Source: Acidobacteriaceae bacterium (GTDB lineage: Bacteria > Acidobacteriota > Terriglobia > Terriglobales > Acidobacteriaceae). Taken from it: 64,000 nucleotides of DNA. The position numbers were made by a program, and so were the translations under genes. The stretch is taken from the NCBI GenBank assembly GCA_003134855.1, contig PLCS01000004.1, forward strand, positions 186,001-250,000, in the 5' to 3' direction. Below the pieces are notes generated by a model. It was not told the DNA's origin. It ran no database searches and saw nothing but the letters and a program-made list of their open reading frames with translations. Below, one piece after another: positions 17,491 through 25,491 of the stretch (positions within the stretch are counted from its first letter, which is position 1; every line of letters begins with the position of its first letter).

Positions 17491-17976
17491 ATGCCACTGA
17501 TTGTCTGGACAGATCAAATGAGTGTCGGGGTGAAGCTCCTGGATAACGACCACAAGAAACTGGTGCTTCTGATCAACCAGCTGCACGACGGGCTAATGAC
17601 GGGCCGCGCCAAGTTGGGGCTGGAAAGAATTTTTCAAGGCCTGGTCAGCTATACCCGCGTCCACCACGCCCACGAGGAGCAACTCCTTGTCGAAGCCAGC
17701 TTTCAAGGTTCGGTCGCGCACAAACAAGAGCATGAGTCCACCATCGAACGGGCCGTTGAGCTGCAAATGCGCTTCAACAGCAGTGAAGAATTGGCCGCCG
17801 AGCTGGAGGTCATAAACCAGCTCAGGGAGTGGCTCTTCAGGCACATCCAGGGCTCGGACCAGGAATTTGTCGCGCATCTCAAAGCAAAAGGAGTCGATGC
17901 GCTTCTGGCCTCGCGGAAGACTCTGGATGGGATGGAACCGGCAAAGGAACCCAGAGTGATGCAAGGAGTCTGGTAG
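17491..17976 (+). CDS. Bacteriohemerythrin (single domain), paralogue 2
   Basis: A 161-residue cytoplasmic hemerythrin-domain protein with all seven di-iron ligands: DNDHKKL, HHAHEEQ (H-x3-E), HKQEH (H-x3-H) and HIQGSD (H-x4-D). Likely roles of the family are O2 binding or storage, or iron or redox sensing; none can be chosen here. GAAAGGATCGCCGCAT precedes the ATG. It is nearly identical to the following gene over most of its length, with divergence in the last ~20 residues, and shares its upstream leader. This indicates a recent tandem duplication of gene plus control region. Confidence 0.93.
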   Translation: MPLIVWTDQMSVGVKLLDNDHKKLVLLINQLHDGLMTGRAKLGLERIFQGLVSYTRVHHAHEEQLLVEASFQGSVAHKQEHESTIERAVELQMRFNSSEELAAELEVINQLREWLFRHIQGSDQEFVAHLKAKGVDALLASRKTLDGMEPAKEPRVMQGVW

Positions 17977-18024
17977 GCGCTACGAACCGTCCTACTGCCC
18001 GAAACCTCCCGCGACCCGTGTGGC

Positions 18025-18357
18025 GTGTGGTATAATTAATGTCAGATCGCTCTGCCGTTCCTGTGGGCGATCGCTGCCACTTGATAGTAGTTTCTTAAGA
18101 AAGAGGCGCCTCTCACGGCGCCGGAATGCCGCCGATAGGGAAAGGGCCATTAGGTCGAGTCTTGGAGATTCCGGTCTCATTCTCGACACGGGCCTGCCAT
18201 CCACAATTTCTGTCCCATAGCTCATACTTTGGCTTAGAATGGTTTCTGGATCCCCCCCGGAATTCATGAAATGTTATTGCATCGACCGGCACAGCATAGT
18301 CAGATCCGTTGTGCGCGACTTCGAGAACGTCAACCATTCCAGAAAGGATCGCCGCTG
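18025..18357 (+). promoter_or_regulatory. Promoter and structured leader of hemerythrin gene 3
   Basis: A consensus extended -10, TGGTATAAT (TATAAT at 18031-18036), has no clear -35 box. The leader of about 315 nt repeats the blocks of the 17156-17490 leader: the GGCGCC hairpin, GCCGATAGGGAAAGGGCCAT, CCGGTCTCATTCTCGA, and ATTGCATCGACCGGCACA close to the gene. Complementary pairs such as CGAG/CTCG flanking the middle block are kept in both copies. Confidence 0.6.
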
Positions 18358-18852
18358 ATGCCACTGATTGTTTGGACAGATCAAATGAGCGTCGAGGTCA
18401 AGCTCCTTGATAACGACCACAAGAAACTGGTGCTTCTGATCAACCAACTGCACGACGGGCTGATGACGGGCCGCGCCAAGCTGGAGCTGGAAGGAGTTTT
18501 TGAAGACCTGGTCAGCTACGCCCGCGTCCACCACGCCCAGGAAGAGCACCTCCTCATCGAATCCGGCTATCACGGTTCGGCCGCGCACAAGCAGGAGCAT
18601 GAGTCCACGATCGAACGGGTTGTTGAGTTGCAAATGCGCTTCAGGAACAGTGAAGAATTGGCCATCGAGCTGGAGGTCGTGAACCAGCTCAGGGATTGGC
18701 TCTTCAGTCACATCCAGGGCTCGGATCAGGAATTCGTCGCGCATCTCAAAGCAAAAGAAGTCAATGAGCTTCTGGCCACGCGGAAGACTCTGGATGGGGT
18801 TGCGCGGAATCCACCGGCAGGGAAACTCAAAAAGCGCAAGGGGGTCTGGTAA
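18358..18852 (+). CDS. Bacteriohemerythrin (single domain), paralogue 3
   Basis: A 164-residue hemerythrin-domain protein closely matching paralogue 2. The ligand set is intact: DNDHKKL, HHAQEEH (H-x3-E), HKQEH and HIQGSD. The chosen ATG 18358 aligns with the start of paralogue 2 and has AAAGGATCGCCGCTG upstream; the frame is open to 18271, but that part belongs to the leader. The tail (PPAGKLKKRKGVW) is more basic than in paralogue 2. It has its own promoter, so expression may be separate. Confidence 0.93.
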   Translation: MPLIVWTDQMSVEVKLLDNDHKKLVLLINQLHDGLMTGRAKLELEGVFEDLVSYARVHHAQEEHLLIESGYHGSAAHKQEHESTIERVVELQMRFRNSEELAIELEVVNQLRDWLFSHIQGSDQEFVAHLKAKEVNELLATRKTLDGVARNPPAGKLKKRKGVW

Positions 18853-18960
18853 GTGCGGCGAACCGTCCGGCTGCCCGAAACCGCCTGCGCAGTTTTGACC
18901 TCAACTTTCCTGCCGCTCCTGTCGGCAGCTCTGCAGAGGGCGTGGCAATAAACGGTCTTG
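18853..18960. repeat. Degenerate remnant of a third hemerythrin promoter region
   Basis: After the stop of gene 3, the sequence GCGAACCGTCCGGCTGCCCGAAACC and the following CTGCCGCTCCTGTCGGC align with the bases after gene 2 (AACCGTCCTACTGCCCGAAACC, then CTGCCGTTCCTGTGGGC). The -10 element and the rest of the leader are missing. This suggests the array once had a further repeat unit. Confidence 0.5.
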
Positions 18961-19059
18961 CCTGACGACCCAGTTTCCGCTTTGAAACCTCGCCTCAGGC
19001 CAACTGAGCTGTTCGAGCCAACTTCAAATGCCAATGGGTGTTAGCATCGAATCTGACAG

Positions 19060-20715
19060 ATGCAGACAAAAAAGCTGAAAATCATTCCCCTGGGCGGTCT
19101 TGGCGAGTTCGGTATGAACTGCCTCGCCATCCGCTGGGAAGACGACATTATCGTGATCGACGCCGGGTTGATGTTCCCGGAGTCGGAGTTGCTAGGCGTA
19201 GATATCGTGGTCCCCGATATCACCTACCTGATTGAAAACAAGGCGCATGTCCGCGCCATCATCCTCACCCATGGGCACATGGACCACATCGGCGGCCTGC
19301 CCTGGATTCTGAGCGAGATCAAGGTTCCGGTCTACGCCACCGAGTTCACGCTGGCCTACGTCGAGGGCAACCTCGAAGAGCATGGCTTGCTCGACGAGAC
19401 CGAACTGGTCGAGATCGTCCCCAAGGAAAAATTCACCATCGGCCCCTTCACCATTGAGCCGATCCACGTGACTCACTCGATTGTCGATGCCGTTTCGCTG
19501 GCCATCGAGACCCCGGTCGGCGTCGTCATCCATTCCGGCGACTTCAAGATCGACCTCGCCCCGCTGGACGGCAAATCCTTCGACCTGCATACCTTTGCCG
19601 AGTACGGCAAGCGCGGCGTGCTGGCTTTCTTGCAGGATTCCACCAACGTCGACCGCACCGGCTACACGCCCGGCGAGTCGGCCGTCATTCCGCGGCTGGA
19701 CGAGATTGTCTCGCGCACCAAAAAGAAGCTCTTCTTCAGTTGCTTCTCTTCGTCCGTCTTCCGCATTCGCATCGCCCTCGATCTGGCCCGCGCCCACGGC
19801 CGCAAGGTCGCCCTCATCGGCCGCTCGATGATGGAGAGCACCGAGATCGCGCAGGATCTGGGCTACATCGACGTGCCCCAGGGGCTGATCATCAATCCCA
19901 ACCAGATGCGCGACTATGCGCCCGAGCAGTTGATGATCCTGATCAGCGGCACGCAGGGCGAGCCGATGAGCGCCCTGAGCCGCGCCGCCGTGGACAACCA
20001 CAAGCACGCCCACATCGACGCCGGCGACACGGTCGTCCTCAGTTCGCGCATCATTCCCGGCAACGAGAAGAGCATCTTTCGTGTAATTGATCACCTCTAT
20101 CGCCGCGAGGCCAACGTCATCTACGACAACGGCTCCAACGGCCTGATCCACGTCAGCGGCCACGGCTCGCAGGAGGAGCTGCGCCTGCTTATCAACCTGC
20201 TGCGCCCCAAGTTCTTCATTCCCGTTCACGGCAACTACGGCAACCTGCGCAAGCACGCCCAGTTGGCCATGGATACCGGCGCCGTCGAGCACGCCATCGT
20301 CATCGAAGACGGCGACGTGCTGGAGCTGGACAAGACCAGCGTCCACAAGAAGGACAAGGTCACCACCGGCCGCATCCTCATCGACTCCGGCTCGTCAACC
20401 GACGTGGTGGAAGACCTGGTCCTGCGCGACCGCCGCATCCTCTCCGAAGACGGCGTCGTGCTGGTAGTTCTGGCCATCAACAAGCGCACCGGCAAGGTCG
20501 AGCAGCAGCCCGAGGTAGTGATGCGCGGCTTTGGCGGCGCGGACTTCACCGAAGAAGCCCGCGAAGTCGTCCTGAAAACCCTCGACGGCCTCAACACCGA
20601 GCAGAAGGCCGACTACGGCATGGTCAAAGAAAAAGTCCGTGCGGAGCTAAAGCGCCTGATCCAGAAAACCACCGGGCGCAGGCCCATGATTATGCCGGTG
20701 ATCCTGGAAATCTGA
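19060..20715 (+). CDS. rnj: Ribonuclease J
   Basis: A metallo-beta-lactamase/beta-CASP ribonuclease with 5'-to-3' exonuclease and endonuclease activity in mRNA decay and rRNA maturation. The zinc motif HGHMDH is at 71-76, with later ligands in HVTHSIVDA, HSGDFKID and the beta-CASP segment IGRSMMESTEIA; the HGN loop (IPVHGNYGNLRKHA) is complete. The C-terminal dimerisation region ends in a normal place at 551 residues. With PNPase in the same window it fits an RNase J-based decay system. It appears monocistronic. Confidence 0.96.
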   Translation: MQTKKLKIIPLGGLGEFGMNCLAIRWEDDIIVIDAGLMFPESELLGVDIVVPDITYLIENKAHVRAIILTHGHMDHIGGLPWILSEIKVPVYATEFTLAYVEGNLEEHGLLDETELVEIVPKEKFTIGPFTIEPIHVTHSIVDAVSLAIETPVGVVIHSGDFKIDLAPLDGKSFDLHTFAEYGKRGVLAFLQDSTNVDRTGYTPGESAVIPRLDEIVSRTKKKLFFSCFSSSVFRIRIALDLARAHGRKVALIGRSMMESTEIAQDLGYIDVPQGLIINPNQMRDYAPEQLMILISGTQGEPMSALSRAAVDNHKHAHIDAGDTVVLSSRIIPGNEKSIFRVIDHLYRREANVIYDNGSNGLIHVSGHGSQEELRLLINLLRPKFFIPVHGNYGNLRKHAQLAMDTGAVEHAIVIEDGDVLELDKTSVHKKDKVTTGRILIDSGSSTDVVEDLVLRDRRILSEDGVVLVVLAINKRTGKVEQQPEVVMRGFGGADFTEEAREVVLKTLDGLNTEQKADYGMVKEKVRAELKRLIQKTTGRRPMIMPVILEI

Positions 20716-20752
20716 CCGCAGCAGCATAGCTCGATCTCCACAAATTGGGTGC

Positions 20753-20792
20753 CCCACCTTCGCGGCGTCTTTGTTTTTGTCACTAAGGTGGG
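20753..20792. repeat. Dispersed palindrome, copy 2
   Basis: GGGTGCCCCACCTT begins an 8-bp stem (20753-20760 with 20785-20792) with a 24-nt loop. It lies 38 bp after the rnj stop and shares the GGGTGCCCCA flank with the copy at 10055. It may act as an rnj terminator. Confidence 0.65.
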
Positions 20793-20868
20793 ATAGTTCC
20801 ACTTATTTATAGTTTTTAGGCGAGTGGCCCAGGCGGGTGGCCCTGATCTGACCATTAAATCTGTGTGG

Positions 20869-20894
20869 CCCACATCTCGACTTTGAGATGTGGG
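20869..20894. repeat. Dispersed palindrome, copy 3
   Basis: A perfect 10-bp stem CCCACATCTC/GAGATGTGGG with loop GACTTT. The 3' flank GAGACGATGAACCTCAACCAGC matches that of copy 1 (GAGACCATGGCCCTTAACCAGC), though the stem sequence differs. It lies 96 bp before higB. Confidence 0.75.
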
Positions 20895-20989
20895 AGACGA
20901 TGAACCTCAACCAGCGTGTCTTTTCTGATCTCTGGCAGGATGGTCGAGTGAGCTTTGACAGCATGTGCGTGATGCGCTACACTTAACGG

Positions 20990-21274
20990 ATGATCAAGAG
21001 CTTTCGGCACGCGGGAGTTGAGAAATTCTTCCTGACCGGAAGCAAAGCAGGAATCCAACCCGCTCATGCCGACAAGCTCTCCCTGCAGCTTTACGCGCTA
21101 GATGGGGCAAAATCGTCTGCCGACTTGAAGACGCCGGGATGGCGATTGCATCCCCTGAAGGGCAATCTGGAAGGCCATTGGTCCATGCGGGTCAACGGCA
21201 ATTGGCGACTCACCTTCAGATTTGAAGGCGAAGATGCGATTCTCATCGACTATCAGGATTACCACGGGAGTTAG
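20990..21274 (+). CDS. higB: HigB-family toxin (RelE/ParE superfamily)
   Basis: A 94-residue mRNA interferase-type toxin. It has the typical opening MIKSFRHAGVEKFFLTGSKA, the GIQPAHADKL segment, and the closing VNGNWRLTFRF with DYQDYH that forms the catalytic end of the fold. The toxin gene comes first and higA follows 4 bp later, the usual HigBA order. The family cleaves mRNA at the ribosome. No damage is seen, so the toxin should be active. Palindromic repeats lie on both sides of the pair. Confidence 0.93.
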   Translation: MIKSFRHAGVEKFFLTGSKAGIQPAHADKLSLQLYALDGAKSSADLKTPGWRLHPLKGNLEGHWSMRVNGNWRLTFRFEGEDAILIDYQDYHGS

Positions 21275-21278
21275 AGCC

Positions 21279-21560
21279 ATGACGCAAATGTTCAATCCGC
21301 CTCATCCGGGCAGGGTCTTGCGCGAATACCTTGGCGAGATGGACGTAACCACAGCGGCCAAGCGCCTGCACGTCTCGCGCACCACTCTTTCGCGCATTCT
21401 CAACGGCGCGTCGGGCATATCGGCGGATATGTCGCTGCGCCTGTCGGACGCGCTCGGAACCCACGTCAGTTTTTGGTACGATCTGCAAGCGGGCTACGAT
21501 ATGTGGCAAGCATCCCATAACAAACGGCCCAAGATTGAACGCTTCGATGTAGCCGCATAA
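21279..21560 (+). CDS. higA: HigA-family antitoxin
   Basis: A 93-residue antitoxin with an Xre-type helix-turn-helix (VTTAAKRLHVSRTTLSRILNG) and the family opening NPPHPGRVLREYL. It should bind and neutralise HigB and repress the higBA promoter. The chosen ATG 21279 lies 4 bp after the higB stop and gives the standard N-terminus; the frame is open from 21222, but that overlaps higB. The C-terminal end is of normal length. Confidence 0.93.
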   Translation: MTQMFNPPHPGRVLREYLGEMDVTTAAKRLHVSRTTLSRILNGASGISADMSLRLSDALGTHVSFWYDLQAGYDMWQASHNKRPKIERFDVAA

Positions 21561-21571
21561 CGGTCGGGTAC

Positions 21572-21597
21572 CCCAGGTCTCGATTCTGAGACCTAGG
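21572..21597. repeat. Dispersed palindrome, copy 4
   Basis: Arms CCCAGGTCTC (21572-21581) and GAGACCTAGG (21588-21597) pair with one mismatch; the loop is GATTCT. It lies between the convergent higA and tpiA genes. The stem sequence is nearly that of copy 5 at 32410. Confidence 0.7.
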
Positions 21598-21615
21598 AGT
21601 CCAACCCAACAGCGA

Positions 21616-22368
21616 TCAGTACTTCACAATAGCCGTAAACGAATCCGGCTTGAGGCTCGCGCCGCCGACCAAAGCGCCGTCGATCTCTTCCTGACCAATT
21701 AAAGCCGTCGCGTTGTCCGGCTTGACCGAGCCGCCGTAGAGGATGCGCATCTTGGCGGCGACATCCGCGCCCAGCAGCTTGGCCACTTCGGCGCGAATGA
21801 TCTTGTGTGCATCGACGGCCATCTCCGGCGTCGCGGTCTTGCCGGTGCCAATGGCCCAAACCGGCTCGTAGGCAATCACGATCGGCGCGGCTGCTTCGGC
21901 GGTGATGCCGGCCAGAGCGCCGGTGATCTGCGTCTTGAGTACCTCGGCGGTCTTGCCCGCCTCGCGCTCGGCCAGCACTTCGCCGATGCAGACGACGGGC
22001 ACAACGCCGTGCCTGAGCGCCGCATGCAGCTTCTTGTTGACGATCTCGTCGGTCTCGGCAAAGTACTGCCGGCGCTCGGAGTGGCCGATCAGCGTGTGCG
22101 TGCCTCCCACGGCCTGAAGCTGGTTCAGCGAGGTCTCGCCGGTGAAAGCGCCCTCCTCGGCAAAGTGGACGTTCTGCGCGCCGACCAGGACATTGCTTCC
22201 CTTGGCGGCTGCGATCACGGTAGGCAGCAGCACCGGCGAGGGAAACAGCGCAATCTCGTCGCGGGTGCGACCGGCAACGAGGGGCAAAAAGGCATCGACG
22301 AATGCCTTGGCTTCGGCGGGCGTCTTGTACATCTTCCAATTGGCGGCAATCAGGGCTTTACGCGGCAT
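21616..22368 (-). CDS. tpiA: Triosephosphate isomerase
   Basis: A glycolytic TIM-barrel enzyme interconverting dihydroxyacetone phosphate and glyceraldehyde 3-phosphate. It is full length (250 residues) with Lys12 in AANWKMYK, the electrophilic His96 in IGHSERR, catalytic Glu168 in IAYEPVWAIGTG, and the phosphate loop ILYGGSVKP. AGGAGGAG lies about 9 nt upstream of the ATG. It appears monocistronic and convergent with higA. Confidence 0.97.
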   Translation of the reverse strand: MPRKALIAANWKMYKTPAEAKAFVDAFLPLVAGRTRDEIALFPSPVLLPTVIAAAKGSNVLVGAQNVHFAEEGAFTGETSLNQLQAVGGTHTLIGHSERRQYFAETDEIVNKKLHAALRHGVVPVVCIGEVLAEREAGKTAEVLKTQITGALAGITAEAAAPIVIAYEPVWAIGTGKTATPEMAVDAHKIIRAEVAKLLGADVAAKMRILYGGSVKPDNATALIGQEEIDGALVGGASLKPDSFTAIVKY

Positions 22369-22583
22369 GGTTTCAAATCTCCTCCTGTCAATTTTAGAAG
22401 ATGGAATACAGGCTTGGGGGTGATGGTGGGCACATCCGGAAAAGACAAGAGCAATTCTGCCCGGAGCGGGAAAAACAGGAAGGGCAGGAAATAGGGAATA
22501 GGGAGCTGCCGGTGTCTTGCTCCCCGTTGTGCAGGCCGCAAAGATGCGATAGCCTCAACTCACGCCGTAAGAGGTGAGAGCCG

Positions 22584-23003
22584 ATGAACAACCCTTCCCA
22601 GACGGACGCCACGCTGCTGAGCCTGCTTGACCAGGCGCGCCAGGCCGCACAGAACGCCTACGCCCCCTACTCCGGCTTCCGTGTCGGCGCGGCTCTCCGC
22701 CTCACCAACGGCGAAACTGTCACCGGCGTCAACGTCGAGAACGTAAGCTACGGACTGACACTCTGCGCCGAGCGTTCCGCATTGGTCCGAGCCGTTTCCA
22801 AATTCGGACCAGAGATTCGCATCGAGGCCGTCGCTGTAGCGAATCTGAACGACGCTCCCAGCCCGCCCTGCGGCGCCTGCCGCCAGGTGCTGGCCGAGTT
22901 CATCCTGCCCGATGCGCCGGTCATCTTCCCCATCGCCGACGGCGAGCGCACACTGCCCTTCCGCGAGCTGCTCCCGCTGGCCTTTGAGATGAAGGCGAAA
23001 TAA
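22584..23003 (+). CDS. cdd: Cytidine deaminase
   Basis: A pyrimidine salvage enzyme that deaminates cytidine and deoxycytidine. At 139 residues it is the small homotetrameric form. Zinc and proton-transfer residues are in TLCAERSAL (Cys-Ala-Glu) and PPCGACRQVL (two Cys); the substrate loop is PYSGFRVGAAL. AAGAGGTGAGAGCCG precedes the ATG. A perfect 14-bp hairpin follows 35 bp after the stop. Confidence 0.95.
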   Translation: MNNPSQTDATLLSLLDQARQAAQNAYAPYSGFRVGAALRLTNGETVTGVNVENVSYGLTLCAERSALVRAVSKFGPEIRIEAVAVANLNDAPSPPCGACRQVLAEFILPDAPVIFPIADGERTLPFRELLPLAFEMKAK

Positions 23004-23038
23004 TTAAAGAATCCGGTAAATTTAACTGATTCCATTGA

Positions 23039-23070
23039 CGTTATGCCGGGGATAAATCCCCGGCATAACG
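23039..23070. repeat. Perfect 14-bp hairpin after cdd
   Basis: CGTTATGCCGGGGA and TCCCCGGCATAACG are exact complements around a TAAA loop. No T run follows, so it is a weak candidate for intrinsic termination; a dispersed repeat or mRNA-stabilising stem is more likely. Confidence 0.7.
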
Positions 23071-23654
23071 CCCGGGAAGTTTTTCCGCAGCCTGTTTATT
23101 GGTTCCTGCACAAATAATTTCCTTGCGCCGTCCCTACAGGACTCCGTAACGAACTTGTGGAATCCCTTTTCCCCACGCTAAAGCGCGGGGCTATCCAACT
23201 CTGCGCCTCCGGCGCGGTTGTGCGGACATTTCTATGCAGTATTCAATAGCCGCTGGAACCCCAAGTTTCAATGGAGGAACATTGGATGCCCGCAATCTCA
23301 ACCGCACAGCAAGGCGCAATTTGAGTACCGAACGCGCAAATATACCTCTGCGTCGAAATAGAGATAACTTTGCAAATTTTTGGCCAAATGTGGAGAAGAC
23401 GCGGACAGTTTTTGAGTGATTTAAGAGTGGGCGGAGAAGATGGTCGTTCCCAGGTCCCAAAGGCAGGCTCTGAGGCACCCAGTTTCCTTACCCCCGGACC
23501 CGCGCCACCCGCCGTCCGGGTGGAATTATGGCGAGGCTCAGCACCCGCCCGCTCATCGCGATAAAGCCGCGATGAACGGGGCACAGCTTCTCAGACTCAT
23601 GATGATTCTTCGGGGCTGATGAGCGGGCCACCTGCCTAGAAGCTAGAGGCTGCT
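23071..23654. other. Gene-free region between cdd and the DEAD-box helicase gene
   Basis: No supported gene. It holds further palindrome-like pieces (CCCACGCTAAAGCGCGGGG near 23174-23192; GCGCCTCCGGCGC near 23204-23216) and CTAGAAGCTAGAGG at about 23636, resembling the 8798 repeat. It looks like accumulated non-coding repeats between two convergent genes. Confidence 0.4.
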
Positions 23655-24797
23655 TTACGCTGCCTTCGCGGTGTCAGCCGAACGCACCCGGAAGCGCTTC
23701 ATCGTAATCGACAGTGTGCGCTCGATCTTGCGCAGGTCGTTGCGCTCCGCCGGTCCGGCAAAGGTTGAAGCTACGCCATGGGCCGAAGCGCGGCCGGTGC
23801 GGCCAACGCGATGAACAAAGTCCTCGGCCATCTTGGGCATGTCGAAGTTGATCACGTGCGCCACGTTGGCCACGTCGATGCCGCGAGCGGCCACGTCCGT
23901 CGCCACCAGCACGCGATGACGGCCCTCGCTGAAGCTGCGCAGAGCCTGGTTGCGCTGGGCTTGAGAGCGGTCACCGTGAATCTGCGTCGCCGAATGGCCG
24001 CTGCGGACCAGCCTGCGCGCCACGCGATCCGCGCCGTGCTTGGTGCGCACGAAGACCAGGAAGCTGCCCTGCTCGGCGCCCAGCAGGTGTTCGAGCAGCT
24101 CCTGCTTCTTGTCCGGCTCAACCTCAAAGGTCCGCAGCTCAACGTTCTCCGCCGGCTTGAGCACCGAGCCGATCTCGACGCGCACCGGGTTGTTCAGGTA
24201 CTTGCGCGCCACTTCCTTGACAGAACCTTCCAGCGTGGCCGAGTAGCACAAGGTCTGCCGCACGGCGGGCAGCGTGGTAGCGATGCGCGCGATGGCCGGC
24301 TGGAAGCCCATATCGAGCATCCGGTCTACCTCGTCCAGCACCAGAATCTTCACCTGGTCGAGGCGGACGAGCTTGCGCTTGAGATAATCCTCAAGGCGTC
24401 CGGGCGTGGCGACGATGAGGCGCGCGCCACGGCGAATGGCATCGAGTTGTGAGCGCTCGGCGAGCCCGCCGACCACCAGGGCCACGGTCTGTTCGGAGCT
24501 GGTGCGAACAGTGAGGAAGGCCTGCTCCACCTGCATGGCCAGCTCGCGAGTGGGCAGCAGGATGAGCGCGTGCGCGGCGGGGCCGCGCGCTACCGCCCTT
24601 TGCAGCAGTTCTACGATTGGGATCAGATAGCCGAGCGTCTTGCCGGTTCCGGTTTGCGCAGTGGCCAGTACGTCGCGGCCTTGCAGCGCGGGAGGGATGC
24701 AGCCGATCTGCACCGGGGTGGGGATTTCAAATTGGTTGGCGTCAAGCCGCGCCATCAGGGCGGGCGAAAGAGAGAACTGCGTAAACTGTGTCGTCAA
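23655..24797 (-). CDS. DEAD-box ATP-dependent RNA helicase
   Basis: An RNA helicase core of about 380 residues with both RecA-like domains: Q motif (FEIPTPVQIGCIPPAL), motif I (AQTGTGKT), Ia (PTRELAMQ), GG, TPGR, motif II as DEVD rather than DEAD, SAT, and motifs V and VI (ARGIDVANVAHVINFD, HRVGRTGRA). It is related to RhlE-type helicases acting in ribosome assembly or RNA decay. The C-terminal tail is short. The start is uncertain: TTG 24797 has AGGAA 10 nt upstream and gives a normal N-terminus; TTG 24845 adds 16 residues without a ribosome binding site. Confidence 0.92.
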   Translation of the reverse strand: MTTQFTQFSLSPALMARLDANQFEIPTPVQIGCIPPALQGRDVLATAQTGTGKTLGYLIPIVELLQRAVARGPAAHALILLPTRELAMQVEQAFLTVRTSSEQTVALVVGGLAERSQLDAIRRGARLIVATPGRLEDYLKRKLVRLDQVKILVLDEVDRMLDMGFQPAIARIATTLPAVRQTLCYSATLEGSVKEVARKYLNNPVRVEIGSVLKPAENVELRTFEVEPDKKQELLEHLLGAEQGSFLVFVRTKHGADRVARRLVRSGHSATQIHGDRSQAQRNQALRSFSEGRHRVLVATDVAARGIDVANVAHVINFDMPKMAEDFVHRVGRTGRASAHGVASTFAGPAERNDLRKIERTLSITMKRFRVRSADTAKAA

Positions 24798-24845
24798 AAT
24801 TAAGTCATTTCCTAGGGGTTCCGGAGCCGCCAGAGCGGCCTGCAA

Positions 24846-25491
24846 ACGGAACCGGACAGAGAGGCGCGCGCACCCATTCAGGGGCGCGAACCTGCATATT
24901 GATATGCGTAAGGGAGAACCGAAAGTCGAATCGAAGACTGGCCGACATTCAAGGGAAGAACGTCAAAGGCCCGGAGCTGCCGCACGCTGCTTCATCGCCA
25001 GACGGCGCATTGCCGTGTGGGAGATCTGCGCTCCACCCCTAGAAACAAAGACCATTTCCTGGGGGCCCCGGTTTGTAGGGGCTTGGAAAATCTGTGCCTG
25101 GCAAACTTGCCTCGGAAGGCAAACTGCCGCTCATGGCCAAATCACTGAGCGCAACTACAGTGTAGCACGGTTGGGTATCATGATTTGCGTACCGGCGAGC
25201 AAGGCATCAGAATGGCGCGCTCTGACGCGATCAGGAATCTAAACAAGTATTCCTCAGTTCAAGCCCATATCCTCCATTAAAATCACATTCGTTTACCCCA
25301 ACAACCTCGCGAAAGCCCGTTTGCATCCTCCTGCGTCTAAAGCCTCAGATCATTTCGGGGATCCCGCGGATGCCAAGGACCGCTCCGGCCAGTTACAATG
25401 CTGAGAGTGGGGCCCGGCTCGAACCGGAGCGCCGGAATCGAAGAGTTCTTTGCCAGCCGGACGGTTGAGCAGTCGTGAGGTTTAGGACCGA
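24846..25491. other. Gene-free region upstream of the helicase and outer-membrane protein genes
   Basis: About 650 bp with no supported gene; a 200-codon plus-strand frame (24640-25242) is mainly antisense to the helicase and unlike any family known to me. A short hairpin TTGCCT/AGGCAA lies near 25108-25122. Promoters of the two divergent genes should be here; none is clear enough to call. Confidence 0.4.

Noticed and set aside
19192-20346. Minus-strand 384-codon frame in rnj
   Set aside because: Antisense to a full-length RNase J with all motifs.
24640-25242. Plus-strand 200-codon frame near the helicase start
   Set aside because: Half is antisense to the helicase and the rest has no recognisable pattern or ribosome binding site.
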